Source of the DNA: Buxus sempervirens
Lineage: Eukaryota > Streptophyta > Magnoliopsida > Buxales > Buxaceae
Assembly (NCBI GenBank): GCA_947561395.2
Contig: OX387194.1
Location: forward strand, 9,906,048 to 9,970,047
Reading direction: 5' to 3'
Length of the DNA: 64,000 nucleotides
Below the pieces are notes generated by a model, which ran no database searches, was not told the origin of the DNA, and saw nothing but the letters and a program-made list of their open reading frames with translations. This document shows, in pieces, positions 24,771 to 36,154 of this stretch. A program made the translations under genes and the position numbers. The first letter of the stretch is position 1. Every line of letters begins with the position of its first letter.

Positions 24771-26516
24771 ATGGCTTGGAAGAAGTTGTGCATTGTGTTG
24801 GTGTTATTAGTTCAGTTTCAGGTTTATGGGTGCTTTGGCTGCTTGGAGGAAGAGCACATCGCTCTTTTAAAACTCAAAGCTTCCTTTAATTATTCTATGA
24901 AATATGGTTCCCTTCCATTATGGAACGATAGCAACTGTTGTGCTTGGAAGGGAGTGGAGTGCCACAACACCATAAGAAGAGTGATTCATCCGTCATTTCA
25001 TGGTGTGTGGGCCTATCATTATGTGAATGCCTCCTTGTTTCTTCCTTTCAAAGAGCTAAGGAGCCTTGACTTAATCTTCAATAAGCTACTTGGTTGCGTT
25101 TGGAACGGAGGTTTGTTATCTTGATCTAGTCTTACAAATTTTTACTAACACTAAGCTTGGTTCATATGTTCCTAATTTGACTATGGCATACAATTTTAGA
25201 AACCATATATACACATTTCTTTCATTTTTAAATAAAGTTGAATGAAACTTTGTAGGTTTTGAAAGACTATCAAGGTTGAGGCAATTGGAGATCCTAGAAT
25301 TGGGTTATAATAACTTCAACAATAGCGTTCTCCCATCTTTGAGCACAATCTCAACTCTCAAGAATCTTTCTCTACATGAAAATAGATTAGAAGGATCAAC
25401 ACATATTCAAGGTAACTATATATGTTCTTCTTCCATACCTCAAATGAAAACACAAATTATCATTTATGAAATTAAATTATATATTTCTTTTGTTGTATTT
25501 TCCCTTTTCTCTGTTTTATGTAGAATTAGCTGCCTTGACCAACTTAGAGATGTTAGATTTAAGATGTAATGCTATTAACATCTTCATAACCGCTCAAGGT
25601 ATTTTTGGATAGGAAAAAATCATTAGAATAAACTTTATCCTATGTTTTAATTTCATAGCTATCAATTGATTATTCCTAGAACATCAATTCTTCATGTTTT
25701 GGATATTTATCCTTAGGCCTCCAAAGAATGAGAAAGCTAAGATATCTAGACCTTAGCTCCAACGGTATCAATCATCTGGATGGCGCAAACGCTGTTAAAG
25801 ATATGTGATGCTTAAAGAATTGCTATTATTTTTTTAGGGCTTTTTGCATCCATATCCTTACATTATTTAATATTTGAATCTATGTCCTCTTGTTTTTAAT
25901 ATTATATCTTTACCCTCCATTTTACTTTATTGATGCAGTATATATAATAATGTAAGGGTATGTCTGCAAAACACCCTTCTTTTTAGGTCGAGTTTCATTA
26001 TTTGAGCTATGTGGAATAATTGTTTTCTTTTTTTTTATTTTTGTATAGCTAGTGTTTCGATTGTATAGTTGCTTCATTTTGGAGGAACTATGTTTAACAA
26101 GTACATCAAACAGCAAAATTGACCTTCAAATTATAGGGAGTTTGAATTCTCTTCAATTCTTGTATTTATGCGATAATGAGTTAAATGGAACCTTGACAAG
26201 TCTCGGTAAAATTTCATCCCTCCATATACCAAATATGATTGACAATTTTAAGGAAAGTTTCTTTAATTTTCCTTGTCTTTTTTATCTCAAGTTTTTTTTT
26301 ATTGCGGTAATTAACCTTGCTTAAATAATGTCTTTTAGTGAAAAATTTCAAGTTGAACATGGCTTGAATCAAATGTTTTGCAGGCTTGTGAAAATTGCGG
26401 AACCTCCAAGAGTTGGATATCAGTCATAATAATTTGAATGGGATCCTACCATCATGTCTGACAAACCTGACTTCCCTTTGTGTTTCTTATCTCTCATCCA
26501 ATCAGTTTGTTGGAAG
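24771..26516 (+). pseudogene. LRR receptor-like protein, 5' part (broken by a hAT insertion)
   Basis: A paralogue of the minus-strand RLP. Exon 1 (24771-25110) encodes a signal peptide and LRRNT cap (CLEEEHIALLKLKASFNYS, NCCAWKGVEC). Further exons at 25256-25411, 25524-25598 and 25717-~25800 encode single LRRs. An exon ending at 26205 (LEELCLTSTSN...LNGTLTSLG) and one from 26384 follow. Acceptors and donors fit the family's one-LRR-per-exon pattern. Damage: the exon near 25800 runs into TGA, and the conserved GLCKL at 26384 reads GL-stop-KL. The last exon is interrupted at 26516 within NQFVGS by a hAT transposon. The gene continues at 32233. It would have been a defence-type membrane receptor without kinase. 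Confidence 0.88.
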
Positions 26517-26660
26517 CAAGGTTTTGAATTTTGGTTGACCTGGGCATGCCGCCCAGCTCACCGAACGGCATTTCGTCGGCGTGCCGACGAAATGCCGCCG
26601 ATTCGCCGGAAAACGAGATTTTCGTCGGTTTCTGGCGAATCGGTCGGCGTGCCGACGAAA
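26517..26660. repeat. Left TIR and subterminal palindromes of the hAT
   Basis: The TIR is followed by a near-perfect palindrome at 26566-26597, with 15-base arms CGGCATTTCGTCGGC around GT. A related copy (GTCGGCGTGCCGACGAAATT) lies at 26643-26663. ATTCGCC...GGCGAAT forms another inverted pair. hAT transposases bind subterminal repeats, so these are candidate binding sites. Confidence 0.75.
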
Positions 26661-26946
26661 TTTCAAAAAAACATAAAAGTTTGCTTTTTTCCCCAAAAAA
26701 ATCAAAAATTTTACAACAATTCAACAAGCATAAGTTATATACTTCAAAACTGCACTTAAATTACCATGAAAACACAATGTGGCATGTAAATCAGTAAATG
26801 TAATGATCGGGCCTATCGGGGTGATGCCTGTGTTTGCTATGTTTAAACTTTAAACTTTAAATAAAAAATAACAAAGAGGATCCAAATTTTAAATTAAACT
26901 AAAACAACAATATATAAAGTAAAAAATATATAATCATACCGTCAAA

Positions 26947-29900
26947 TCAGACATGAAATGAATGACGTGGTGGCTCAAACCCTGATCTCTCGCCAATAAA
27001 ATGACAGTAGCGCTTCCATCCCATCCGAAATCTGTAATCTCTCTTATATGCACGGACATGTTGCTCATACTCCTCCTGTGTCATATGAGCCATGATACCA
27101 ACTGGAGGGAAATCATCATAATAGTAGCACGTCTCTTGCTCTGGTGGCGACGGAGGAGACGGCGCAGGATAACCGGGATGCGCGTATGGAGGGGCTACTG
27201 GTGCAACTCCAATACCAATAGGTACAACAGGCATAGGATAATATCCGGGCGGATATGGATTCACTGGAAAGATCCCAAATGGATCGGATGTCTGCATGTG
27301 TGCTCCAGGATATCCGTATGATGTACTATAACTACTAGTATCTGATGAATCTGCTGGCCCAAGCTGCTGAGGATAATAGGCTGGATAGTGTCCCTGGGTC
27401 AGCTGTGGTAGATAGTGAGGATACTGCTCTCCATAAGAACTCGATGATCCTCCAAGATCTAAAGATCCGAAACTCTGTGCCACGGAGGACGAGTCATCGT
27501 GCATCCCTGTATGCTGTCTCTCCTTGCCTTTCCTCCTCTGAAAGGAATATCCCCCACTCTCATCAGGATCTCTATCTCCGTGGTCAGTATCCTGTGTGGT
27601 ATGATGGAAAGCCGCCTCTCCAGTAAATGGGCTCAACCCCGGGCCACTGGTGCCAACACCATCATAACCACCATAATCATCATAACCACGACTAGCACCA
27701 CCATCTCCATTATCATCATCTGAAGATCCAGACTCATCCTCATCATCTGTCTCCCCCTCAATGTCCTCATCAGTCTCCTCCTCATCTGTCTCCTCCCCCT
27801 CCTCCTCCTCCTCCTCTGACAATGAAACATGCCTACGGGCTGGGACTGGGGCTGGGATTGGGGCTGGTGTCGTCGCAGTAGTGGAGGAAGGAACAACTCT
27901 GATGAGGTTATCCAATGAGTCTCCGCGAACCTCCCCCCTCTCCTCCTCCATAGCTGCGTCTACATCGATGCCCAAGTCTGCTGCAGCCTGGGATATGATT
28001 GGGCTAGGACTACGATCAGGCTGATCCATCTCAACACATCTAACCCACTCTGCAAATGGATCCTCGTCATCAACTTGATTACTGAATAACATATCCAAAG
28101 GATCATTCACAGTCCCGACGGCGGTGCCGCGCTCTATCTCTAACTGTTTCGTCCTCAGCCTCATGTTATAATGGCAGAAGACCAACTTCTGTAACCTCTG
28201 ATAAGCTAGCCGGTTCCTCTGCTTCGTGTGTATGATTGCGAACGTACTCCAATTGCGCTCACAAGCAGAAGAGGATGCTGTCTGAGCCAATATTCGACAT
28301 GCTAACTTCCTCAGTGTAGGGGCACTTGTGCCATACATCGCCCACCATTCACCTGCATTTACAAATAGAAAATATTAAAAATTATTTAGAAATTAGAAAT
28401 TTAAAATATTAATATTCATAATCCCTTGTCACTTACACGGCATCATCTTGTCCCTTGACGCAATCGCTGTAGTCAACCCGAATGAGCCCATCGCATCTCT
28501 AAATTGTATGATCTGGTATTGGAATAATTTGAAATGGTCAATACTTAATAATTAATATAACTATTAAGAAAAAGTGATATCCATAACATAAGTGAAGTTA
28601 AATGCTACGGCCCCTACCTCGTTTCCAAAATCCCCAACTGATTCTGAATGGGGGTCCAACTTCATGAAAACCTCGTGGACACGAGCGCAGAGATCGTGCT
28701 GTGCGCCAAGATTATCCTTATAATGATATTTAGGATTCAAATAATACGCTACATTGACGATTACCAGAAAAAACATCAGTACAATAATTAAAATATAAGT
28801 ATAAACATGATTCAACATAAAATGATTTAAATAAAATTGTAATTATACCTGCTGCATGCAAAGGATGACCTAGCGACTTCATCCATCTGTCTTTAACAAT
28901 CTTCAGTATCCACTGATGTGATTTGGGTGCTGCGGCCTTAATCTGAGCTTTCATCACTGCCATACACTTAAAAATGGATCCTACGGTAGGATAGGAATCT
29001 GTGTCAAGCAGCCGCAGTATACGATATATGGGGTGCAGTACAACAATCAACTCTCGCACATGCTCCCAAAAAGTATTGGACAAAACAATCTCTTCTACTC
29101 TCCTCCCGGTCTCTTTGCGACTCTGAGCACAACTCGTCCATTCGTCACTGGTAAATAGAGCTCTCAATCCCTGCCTGTTGCTCAGAATACTATCCAATGC
29201 AATATAGTTCGTACCGAATCTGGTAATCCCTGGCCGAACTAAGTCCCCACCACATTTCTCTCTCATCTTCGCTAGTACGAAATTATGGTTGTACACAAAT
29301 GTGGTGAGTGCTCGTGCATCCTTCAATGTCGTCAGCACATGGCTTCTCTTGCCAATCTCCTCTAGTATCAAGTCAATGGCATGTGCAGCACAGGGCGCCC
29401 AATACAGGTTATACCGCTGCTGTAATGTCTTACCGGCTTTCATGAACGCACTGGCACTGTCTGTCACAATCTGAACGACGTTCTCAACGCCAACCTCCTG
29501 TATCACGCTCTCTAATAAGCCGGTAATATAGGGCGCATCCTTGATATTGTGTGATGCGTCAACAGATCTCACGAACACTGCCCTGCCTCTACAATACACC
29601 ATAAAATTGATGATGGACAGTTTAGTAGGACCTGTCCATCCATCACACATGATCGTAACTCCAAACTGCTCCCAGTGGGGTCGTAGCGATGTAATAAACT
29701 CTCTCATCTCTGCCTCCTCCTGATCCAAGTACGTACCCATAATCTCCCGTGGCGTAGGAGGCAAGACTCCCTGACCCGACTCCTGGATAACATCGACCAT
29801 GTTCTTGAAATGGGGGCTCGCTGCTCCATTCGCTGGAATGTGATTGAAGATAAAAAATTTTGATATAAACTTCCCCATTTTCTCCCTGACAGTGCCCTTG

Positions 29901-30574
29901 CTCCACACATCCTTCAATTTCTTCTGCTTGGCACCAGATGAACGCCACATACTCGGCTCCATAGGATAATCAGGCATCCTGGTGCTAGGTCCAGCCCCAG
30001 CCCCATGTCTAGAACTAGGAGTAGGAGCATCAACATCTGCATCTCCTCTAGACGTACCACCCCTGTGAAATCCATGCCTCGCAGCCTCTGCTCTATCAAA
30101 CTCAGACTGCAAAGATGCTTGCACTGAGGCTCTGAATGCTGCCCTCTCTCCCTCTGTCACATACTCGGGTGGGTACACCATATCATCGTCCTCATCAATA
30201 TCAGGAGCCACAGAGGGTCCGATAGGCTCTGCCAATCTACGTCTAACCTCCTCCCGTGCATGCCTCTTCCCCTCCCTAGCTGCACTCCCTGATGCCAAGT
30301 GTTGTTGCATCAGCTTCTTAACCTCTGGAGGGACTTGACGACAGTTGGCCACGTTATTGTAGCCATGTGCCAAATGCTGCTTCAATCGTGATACTCCACC
30401 ACCCTTTATGACTTGGTGGTAATAGTTGCAGACTGTCTTATTTCTGTCTCCCTCAAATCTCGTGCAATGGGCCCAACCAATATCCAGCCTCCTACCAGCA
30501 TCTCTGCCCTCTCCACTACCACTGCCAGATGCCATACTGTCTATCCGTCTGACTGTCTCTAACAGACTAACCAA
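26947..30574 (-). CDS. hAT-family transposase (BED zinc finger, hATC dimerisation)
   Basis: Four exons on the minus strand: 30574-28849, 28748-28618, 28512-28437 and 28352-26947. All junctions are GT-AG and all join in frame, giving about 1,112 residues. Domains in order: a BED-type zinc finger near residues 30-90 (WAHCTRF...CNYYHQV.., RLKQHL); the DUF659/RNase H-like core with CDGWTGPTKLSIINFMVY and VVQIVTDSASAFMKAG (acidic positions) and WAPCAAHAIDLILEEIG; HAAAYYLNPKYHY across the second junction; and the hATC dimerisation motif CEWWAMYGTSAPTLRKLACRI..ERNWS. It then carries a tail of roughly 300 residues: a Glu/Asp run, then Ser/Gly/Tyr-rich and Pro/Tyr-rich sequence. The reading frame is unbroken, so it may be active. 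MASGSGSGEG, 13 codons downstream, is an alternative start. Confidence 0.92.
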
Positions 30575-30696
30575 AAAGTACTACACTGGAATCTGAACAC
30601 CTGCACAAACGCACAGACGCACAATAAGTCAATAACAGAGCACAATAACAAATTATAAATATTAATCCACATTAGACAATACTAACATTACCAACT

Positions 30697-31490
30697 AATT
30701 AATAACTAATTAATTTTCGGATTAATTAATTCCAAAAAATAAAAAATATAAAAAAAAATTATATAAACTCCAATTATTTAACATAAATCATTCTACAATA
30801 ACTAAATCAATTTAATGAATTTAATTTGCGTATTTATCTTTTTTTATTAATTTTATTAATAACTAATTAATTTTCGGATTAATTAATTCCAAAAAATCAA
30901 AAATATATAAAAAAACTATATAAACTCCAATTATTTAACATAAATCATTCCACAATAACTAAATCAATGTAATGAATTTAATTTGAGTATTTATCTTTTT
31001 TTATTAATTTTATTAATAACTAATTAATTTTCGGATTAATTAATTCCAAAAAATCAAAAATATATAAAAAAACTATATAAACTCCAATTATTTAACATAA
31101 ATCATTCTACAATAACTAAATCAATGTAATGAATTTAATTTGAGTATTTATCTTTTTTTATTAATTTTATTAATAACTAATTAATTTTCGGATTAATTAA
31201 TTCCAAAAAATCAAAAATATATAAAAAAACTATATAAACTCCAATTATTTAACATAAATCATTCCACAATAACTAAATCAATTTTATGAATTGAATTTGA
31301 GTATTTATCTTTTTTATTAATTTTATTAATAATTAATTAATTTTCGGATTAATTAATTCCAAAAAAATCAAAAATACATAAAAAATTATATAAACTCAAA
31401 ATTTTTAACATAAATAATTCTATAATAAATAAATCAATTTTATGTATTAAATTTGGCAACTTATCTATTTTTCTTCATTTTATAAATTAA
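30697..31490. repeat. Tandem array of about five 156-bp units inside the hAT
   Basis: The units start at about 30707, 30862, 31018, 31174 and 31332. Each has TAATTAATTTTCGGATTAAT, an AT-rich centre and TTATTTAACATAAATCATTC. The fifth is more diverged and a sixth is vestigial. The array lies between the transposase start and the right TIR, so it is promoter-side non-coding DNA of the element. Two small stems with GTAGATC loops follow at 31551-31577 and 31708-31736. Confidence 0.85.
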
Positions 31491-32000
31491 ATATCAATTT
31501 TCGGATTTAAAAATTAATAAAAAAATTAATTTTCTAAAAAATTAATCCGAGGGCACCCATTTGTAGATCGGGTGCCCCCATCTAACATATATAATTATCA
31601 AAGTCAACAACAATATTTATCTAATTTTAATGAATTAAAAAGAAATTATATGCATTTTCGACACAAATAATTGCAAAAAATATTTTTTTTGTGCAAAAAA
31701 TAAAACGCCGACACCCATCTGTAGATCGGGTGTCGGGCTTCAACATATATTAAATTCAACACATTCCACAAGCATTTCATCAAAAAATTTTGAAAAAAAG
31801 ATCTTACCCCAACGTGTGCAATGAACCAAGCTTGATTCTCCACAAAATCCACAAATTCCTCTTTCAAACCAATGTAAACTTGCTAGATGTTGAAAAACGA
31901 CCATTATAAAGCCTAATCCACGCAAAAATCGAGCCAAAATACCCCCCCCCCAAAGCATACGGCTATACCCCCTTCGTCCTCCCCTTTTTTTTGATGTTCA

Positions 32001-32206
32001 GGTCGATTTGGGCGAAATTTCGCCCAAATCGACCGGCGCCTCGTCATTTTCCGCGCGCACGTGTGCGAAACGCACACGTGCGCGCGATTCGTTTTTAAAA
32101 AAAAATGCCGACGCACGCCGAGCGAAATTTCGCTCGGCACAGTCGGCATTTCGATGCGTTTCGCCAGGGGCACAACCCCACCGATTTCCCCCGGCGAAAC
32201 GCATCG
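32001..32206. repeat. Right subterminal palindrome cluster of the hAT
   Basis: Four inverted pairs occur in 206 bases: a perfect 34-bp palindrome at 32001-32034 (centre GCGAAATTTCGC); 16-base arms CGCGCGCACGTGTGCG with a 3-base loop at 32052-32086; a perfect 22-bp palindrome at 32117-32138 nested in arms 32103-32112 / 32142-32151; and arms CGATGCGTTTCGCC at 32152-32165 / 32193-32206. They are candidate transposase binding or replication-sensitive sites. Confidence 0.85.
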
Positions 32207-32232
32207 CCGGGGGCCGGAAATTGTAAACCTTG

Positions 32233-33768
32233 GTTGGAAGCATTGCCCTGTCTCCCATTATTAATCTCACATCTCTTGAGTTTCTCTCTCTTTCAGCTGA
32301 AAATTTGAAATCCTAATTCCATTATGTGGTTTTGCCAATCTTTCCAAGCTTGAGGCCTTTTTCCTTGACTGTGCTCATGAAGGTATGGTCGTTGAAACCA
32401 AATATCCGACCTTTTTTTTTTTTTTTTTTTTTTTGGAACTCAGGGTATCCGGGCCCGCTTACGCTCAACCGACTAATCCCTGAGGGCCCATGCAAGACCC
32501 GACAACCCACATGGCCCAGTTAAGTCTAAAGCCCATAGACCTTATGTAGGTAGCCCCAAAGGATTGGTAACACCTAAGAGGTTTTGAACTTGAGACCTTG
32601 GAGGGAGCAAACCCCCAAGCCCCAAGCCTTGACCACTAATTAGCTGCATTTGGTGATGGGTTGTTCCTCATTGTCTTTCTTTAAATTGTCAAATAATAAT
32701 ATTCATGGAGAAATGTCCCTCAAATTTTCTAACCTAACAAATTTGATGTTTTTATATTTCGATGGAAACAAATTCACAAGAAAAATTCCAAATAGCTTGT
32801 CTAATTGCTCCAATCTAACATTATTAGTTATTAATAATAACCTGTTATTAGGTTCGTTGCCTCAATGGATGGGAAACATGTCTGATTTTGCAGGCATTAA
32901 CATGGCAAAAAATAATCTTGGAGGGCCCATTTCACATGAATTTTTCAAATTAGTTAAACTTAGGTTTCTAAACTTAGTTGAAAACGATCTATTTGACTCC
33001 ATCCCATCCTGTTTTAGCCCACAAGAGATTGAATACGTCAATTTTCAAGGAGATATGCTCACAGGAGCAATGACACATGCCTTTTCTAAAAGCCTAAACT
33101 TAGTGACATTAAATGTTAGAGACAATTACTTGATTGGAAGTATCCCTGATTGGATTGGTAAGCTTCCAAGATTGAGCATTCTTCTCTTGAAAGGAAATCG
33201 TTTTGAAGGGAGCATTCCAAATGATTTGTGCAACTTGTCAAATTTCAGTATAATGGACCTTTCAAACAATTATCTTTCTAGTCCTATACCTTCTTGCTTA
33301 AATAACATAACATTTACGATAGCCCATGACAAGAATGTTGTATATGGGTTCTTTAATAGCAGATCTTTGATTTTGTATTTTCGGGGTTATGGACACAAAC
33401 TTTTTGTGGAAGATGTTTCTTGCTATGAACTTCTAGATAAGCAAGTACAAGTGGAGTTCACAAAGAAAAAGAGGTCCGACAATTACAAGGGTGACATTCT
33501 GAATTTCATGTTTGGAATTGATCTCTTCTGCAACCAATTGACAGGTCACATTCCACATGAAATTGGAAACCTCAGCCAAATCCATGCATTGAACTTGTCC
33601 CACAATCATTTAAGTGGAAAAATCCTAGTCATCTTCTCAAACCTTTGGCAAGTAGAAGGCCTAGACCTTTCTTATAATACTTGGTAAGAAAGATCCTTTC
33701 TCAACAGACTAAGCTCAACTTTCTAGCGGTCTTCAGCGTGGCTTATAATAACTTATCTGGGAGAACAC
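32233..33768 (+). pseudogene. LRR receptor-like protein, middle part (interrupted by SINE and solo LTR)
   Basis: It resumes the RLP exon right after the hAT target duplication (SIALSPIINLTSLEFLSLSAENL). It then shows a frame change and LRR remnants up to 32411, where a SINE lies. From 32646 LRRs continue (CSSLSFFKLSNNNIHGE... to LSHNHLSGK, GLDLSYN). Compared with the minus-strand paralogue, about 170 residues between ETKYP and SSLSFF are missing around the SINE. A one-base shift follows GLDLSYN near 33680, after which VFSVAYNNLSGRT reads on to the solo LTR at 33769. It is clearly non-functional. Confidence 0.85.
32412..32645 (-). mobile_element. tRNA-derived SINE
   Basis: Read on the minus strand it starts near 32645 with a tRNA-like head: an A-box-like TAGTGGTCAAGGCTTGG and a B-box-like GGTCTCAAGTTCAAAACC. 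It has a unique body ending GGATACCCTGAGTTCC and a poly(A) tail (T run 32412-32434 on the plus strand). Length is about 235 bp. No clear target duplication remains, because the host sequence on one side is deleted. Confidence 0.75.
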
Positions 33769-36154
33769 TGTGCGCACCTAAACCTGGCCTAGATCGCACA
33801 CCGGGCGCACCTTCAGTGCGTGCCACGGGACTTACGGAGTCGCCACTGCCTGAGAGGTGCAGGCAGACACGGTTTTGCCCTAACCGAGTCTAAGTCTAGT
33901 CTGCAGCTTATTAGAGATCTAGCTAAGTCCTCGGTTACGGTTCGGGGAAGTCTTAAAGACACCCCGGTCCGCCCCGTCGGTCTGACGGGTCCCTCGGGTC
34001 TCCCTGGTTTTTGAGTTAATTTCACCCTTTTCCTAGACCAGCATGCTGTTTTGTTAGGTCTGGCGGGGTCCTCTGGAGGTGTGGGTCCCCTTTAGCTTGA
34101 TTTTATCTTTTTATTTATCTAAGTGAAGTGGGTCGGACCCGGGTCCCGTTGGAAGACCCGTGGGTTGCCATGGTTGGGTCTTGGGCCCAATTGGGTTATT
34201 GGGTAACCCATTTGGTTATTTTATTAAGTTTTATGTACTTACAATTTTTAGTTTGGGCTTAGTGGGCTTGGAAAGGGCCCATTAGCCAAAGTCCAGTGGC
34301 CTGGGCCTGTTTATTGAAAACAGGCCTGGTATAGGCCAGTCTAAGGTGGGCCCCTCAAGTGAGCCCAGGGGAATCTTGGTGGGCCCATCTAGGCCCATAG
34401 TCTTTTATTGGGCTCAAAATAGCCCAAATTGTCTAAAAGACCGGTTCAAGCCGGTTTGGGTTGAATCAGGTTCAACCGGATCGAATACATCAGTTTTTAA
34501 GTCATTTTTCTGATCTGACCGCACTTATTGTGCGGTTTGGTCAGAACCGTTCTGTGTGTGCGGTTGCTGCCCAGTTTCACTTGTTTGCACCGATTTCAAT
34601 CTGGATCACTTTGGTGACTTTTCTGGGACTTCTGGCAACCTCCGCCGGGCTTCAGCTTTCCTTCCAGGTCTTACATTTTCTCTACTTGGCTCATAAAGCC
34701 ATTTCTTCCCTTTCCATGTTCTTTGTAGTCTTGGGCTCACTCCTTTTTTGCTTGGTCAATCACAGTCATTTTTCAAGAGGGAAAAGGGGAAATTACAGGG
34801 GTAGAATATGTTCATTAAGATTGGTTAGTCAAATAAACTTAATTGTTGGTAAAAGATGTCTTTTTTCTTTAAGACACATTCTTCTCTTCTTTTCATGGAA
34901 TCATCAACCTGACTTGAGATCATTGTGGCTTTAAACAACTAATAAGAGGGTTAGAACAAAATGCATAAAAACTTAAAAAGAAGGGAATATAATCTCATTG
35001 TATTAAAAAATACTTATAGTAGGAATGCTTGTTAGTCTTGATAGGTTATGGTTCTTCCAAGCAATTTTGGCAGCGCTTCCGCGTCCCGTTGGTTTTCACA
35101 AGATGATTTGAATAGGGTTTTGCTGGGTTCTTCAGTCAAATGGGTGAAAGGAGAGGGTTTTAGGCAAGGTTTAGGCTTACCAAGGGTATTTTGGGCATTT
35201 GGGGTTTGATTTTTGAGAGGGAGAGAGTTTGGACAGAGTTTCGGACAGGTAGAATACAGGGGGGAGAGGGTGTGGGGACTGAGGGACCAGCTTGTTTCAA
35301 ATGGGGGGGTGGCCCTCTATTTATAGGCAAAAAAGTGCCGGAACCGTACTTGAAGTGCGGTTTGGTCACAACCGTACTTAAAGTGCGGTTGTGACAAAAT
35401 TGCACTAAAAAAACAAAAACCGTACTTTAAGTGCGGTTGACATTCAACACGTGCAAATCTACGCGAATCTGCCAGCTGTCGCCGTACAGGACACGCGTCC
35501 ACCTTCTAGAAGATCGAACCGTATCTGAAGTGCGGTTCGAACCAAACCGTACTTCAAGTGCGGTTTCGCACGTTTTTTACATGCCGGATCCGAAATCTTT
35601 TATTCAATTTGATTTAATTAAAGATTCTTGCCCGATTTTCTTAATATTTTATTAAAAAATCTAAGATTATTTTATTAAAATATTAAGATACTTTTTATTT
35701 AAATGTTAAAATATTAAGATATGTTTTATTAAATGTTTTTTATTGATTTTGTTAATTTATTTTGCTTTTTTGCTGCTATTCTGCCAAACGGGCAGTTTTC
35801 TTGAAACTTCAACTGCTCATAACTTCTTCGTCCGGTGTCCGATTTTACCAAACTTAGTGTCGTTGGAACCGGCTCGGAACCACCTATCCATTGGGATCAA
35901 GTTTGGCAGTTGAATTGGGGTCGAGCAAAAAGTCAACTTTTCGCTCCCCAAAAGTTTGACCAACTCATATCTTTTTTATCTGGACTCTGATTCCAGCAAA
36001 CTCAGTTGCGTTAGAACCGTGTCGAAGTGCTTTTTTAATGATATAAAGTTTGATGGCCAAATTTACTTGAATCAAAAAGTCAATTTTTGACCCCCTCAGG
36101 GTTTGACTTTTCATTTTTCTTCATTTTGGGGGGTGCAAAAATCAGGTGTCTACA
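33769..36154 (-). mobile_element. Solo LTR of a Ty3/Gypsy element with 5-bp TSD
   Basis: 2,386 bp, beginning TGTAGACACC at 36154 on the minus strand and ending GGTGCGCACA at 33769. It is flanked by AACAC at 33764-33768 and 36155-36159. It has a TATAAATA box at 35318-35325 (minus strand) and no internal region. U5 carries a TGGCGACTCC like the primer-binding site at 49033, which puts it in the same broad group as the LTRs on the right. It arose by recombination between the two LTRs of an insertion in the RLP gene. Confidence 0.93.
35342..35565. repeat. Five-copy dyad motif array upstream of the solo-LTR TATA box
   Basis: Five 21-base units (35342-35362, 35370-35390, 35418-35438, 35517-35537, 35545-35565) have arms AACCGTACTT and AAGTGCGGTT around one variable base, so each is a near-perfect dyad. 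On the minus strand the array sits about 17-250 bases upstream of the TATA box. A looser copy is near 34519. It looks like an array of transcription-factor sites. Confidence 0.85.

Larger units (their letters stand above)
26517..32232 (-). mobile_element. Complete hAT transposon in the RLP exon
   Basis: A 5,716-bp element with an exact 8-bp target duplication GTTGGAAG (26509-26516 and 32233-32240). The terminal inverted repeats are CAAGGTTTTGAATTTTGG on the left and, on the minus strand from 32232, CAAGGTTTACAATTTCCGG. Contents on the minus strand: subterminal GC-rich palindromes, five 156-bp AT-rich repeats, a four-exon transposase, and a second palindrome cluster near the left end. Without the element and one TSD copy, the LRR coding frame reads straight across (NQFVGS-IALSP). 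The intact TSD and open transposase exons suggest a fairly recent, possibly autonomous insertion. Confidence 0.92.

Noticed and set aside
27001-28024. Plus-strand open frames over the transposase
   Set aside because: They are opposite-strand shadows of the low-complexity transposase tail.
32008-32308. Overlapping open frames near the hAT right end
   Set aside because: They are produced by GC-rich palindromes in subterminal DNA, with no protein similarity.
32580-32640. A tRNA gene
   Set aside because: Box A and B-like motifs are degenerate and belong to a SINE head with a poly(A) tail. No cloverleaf can be formed.
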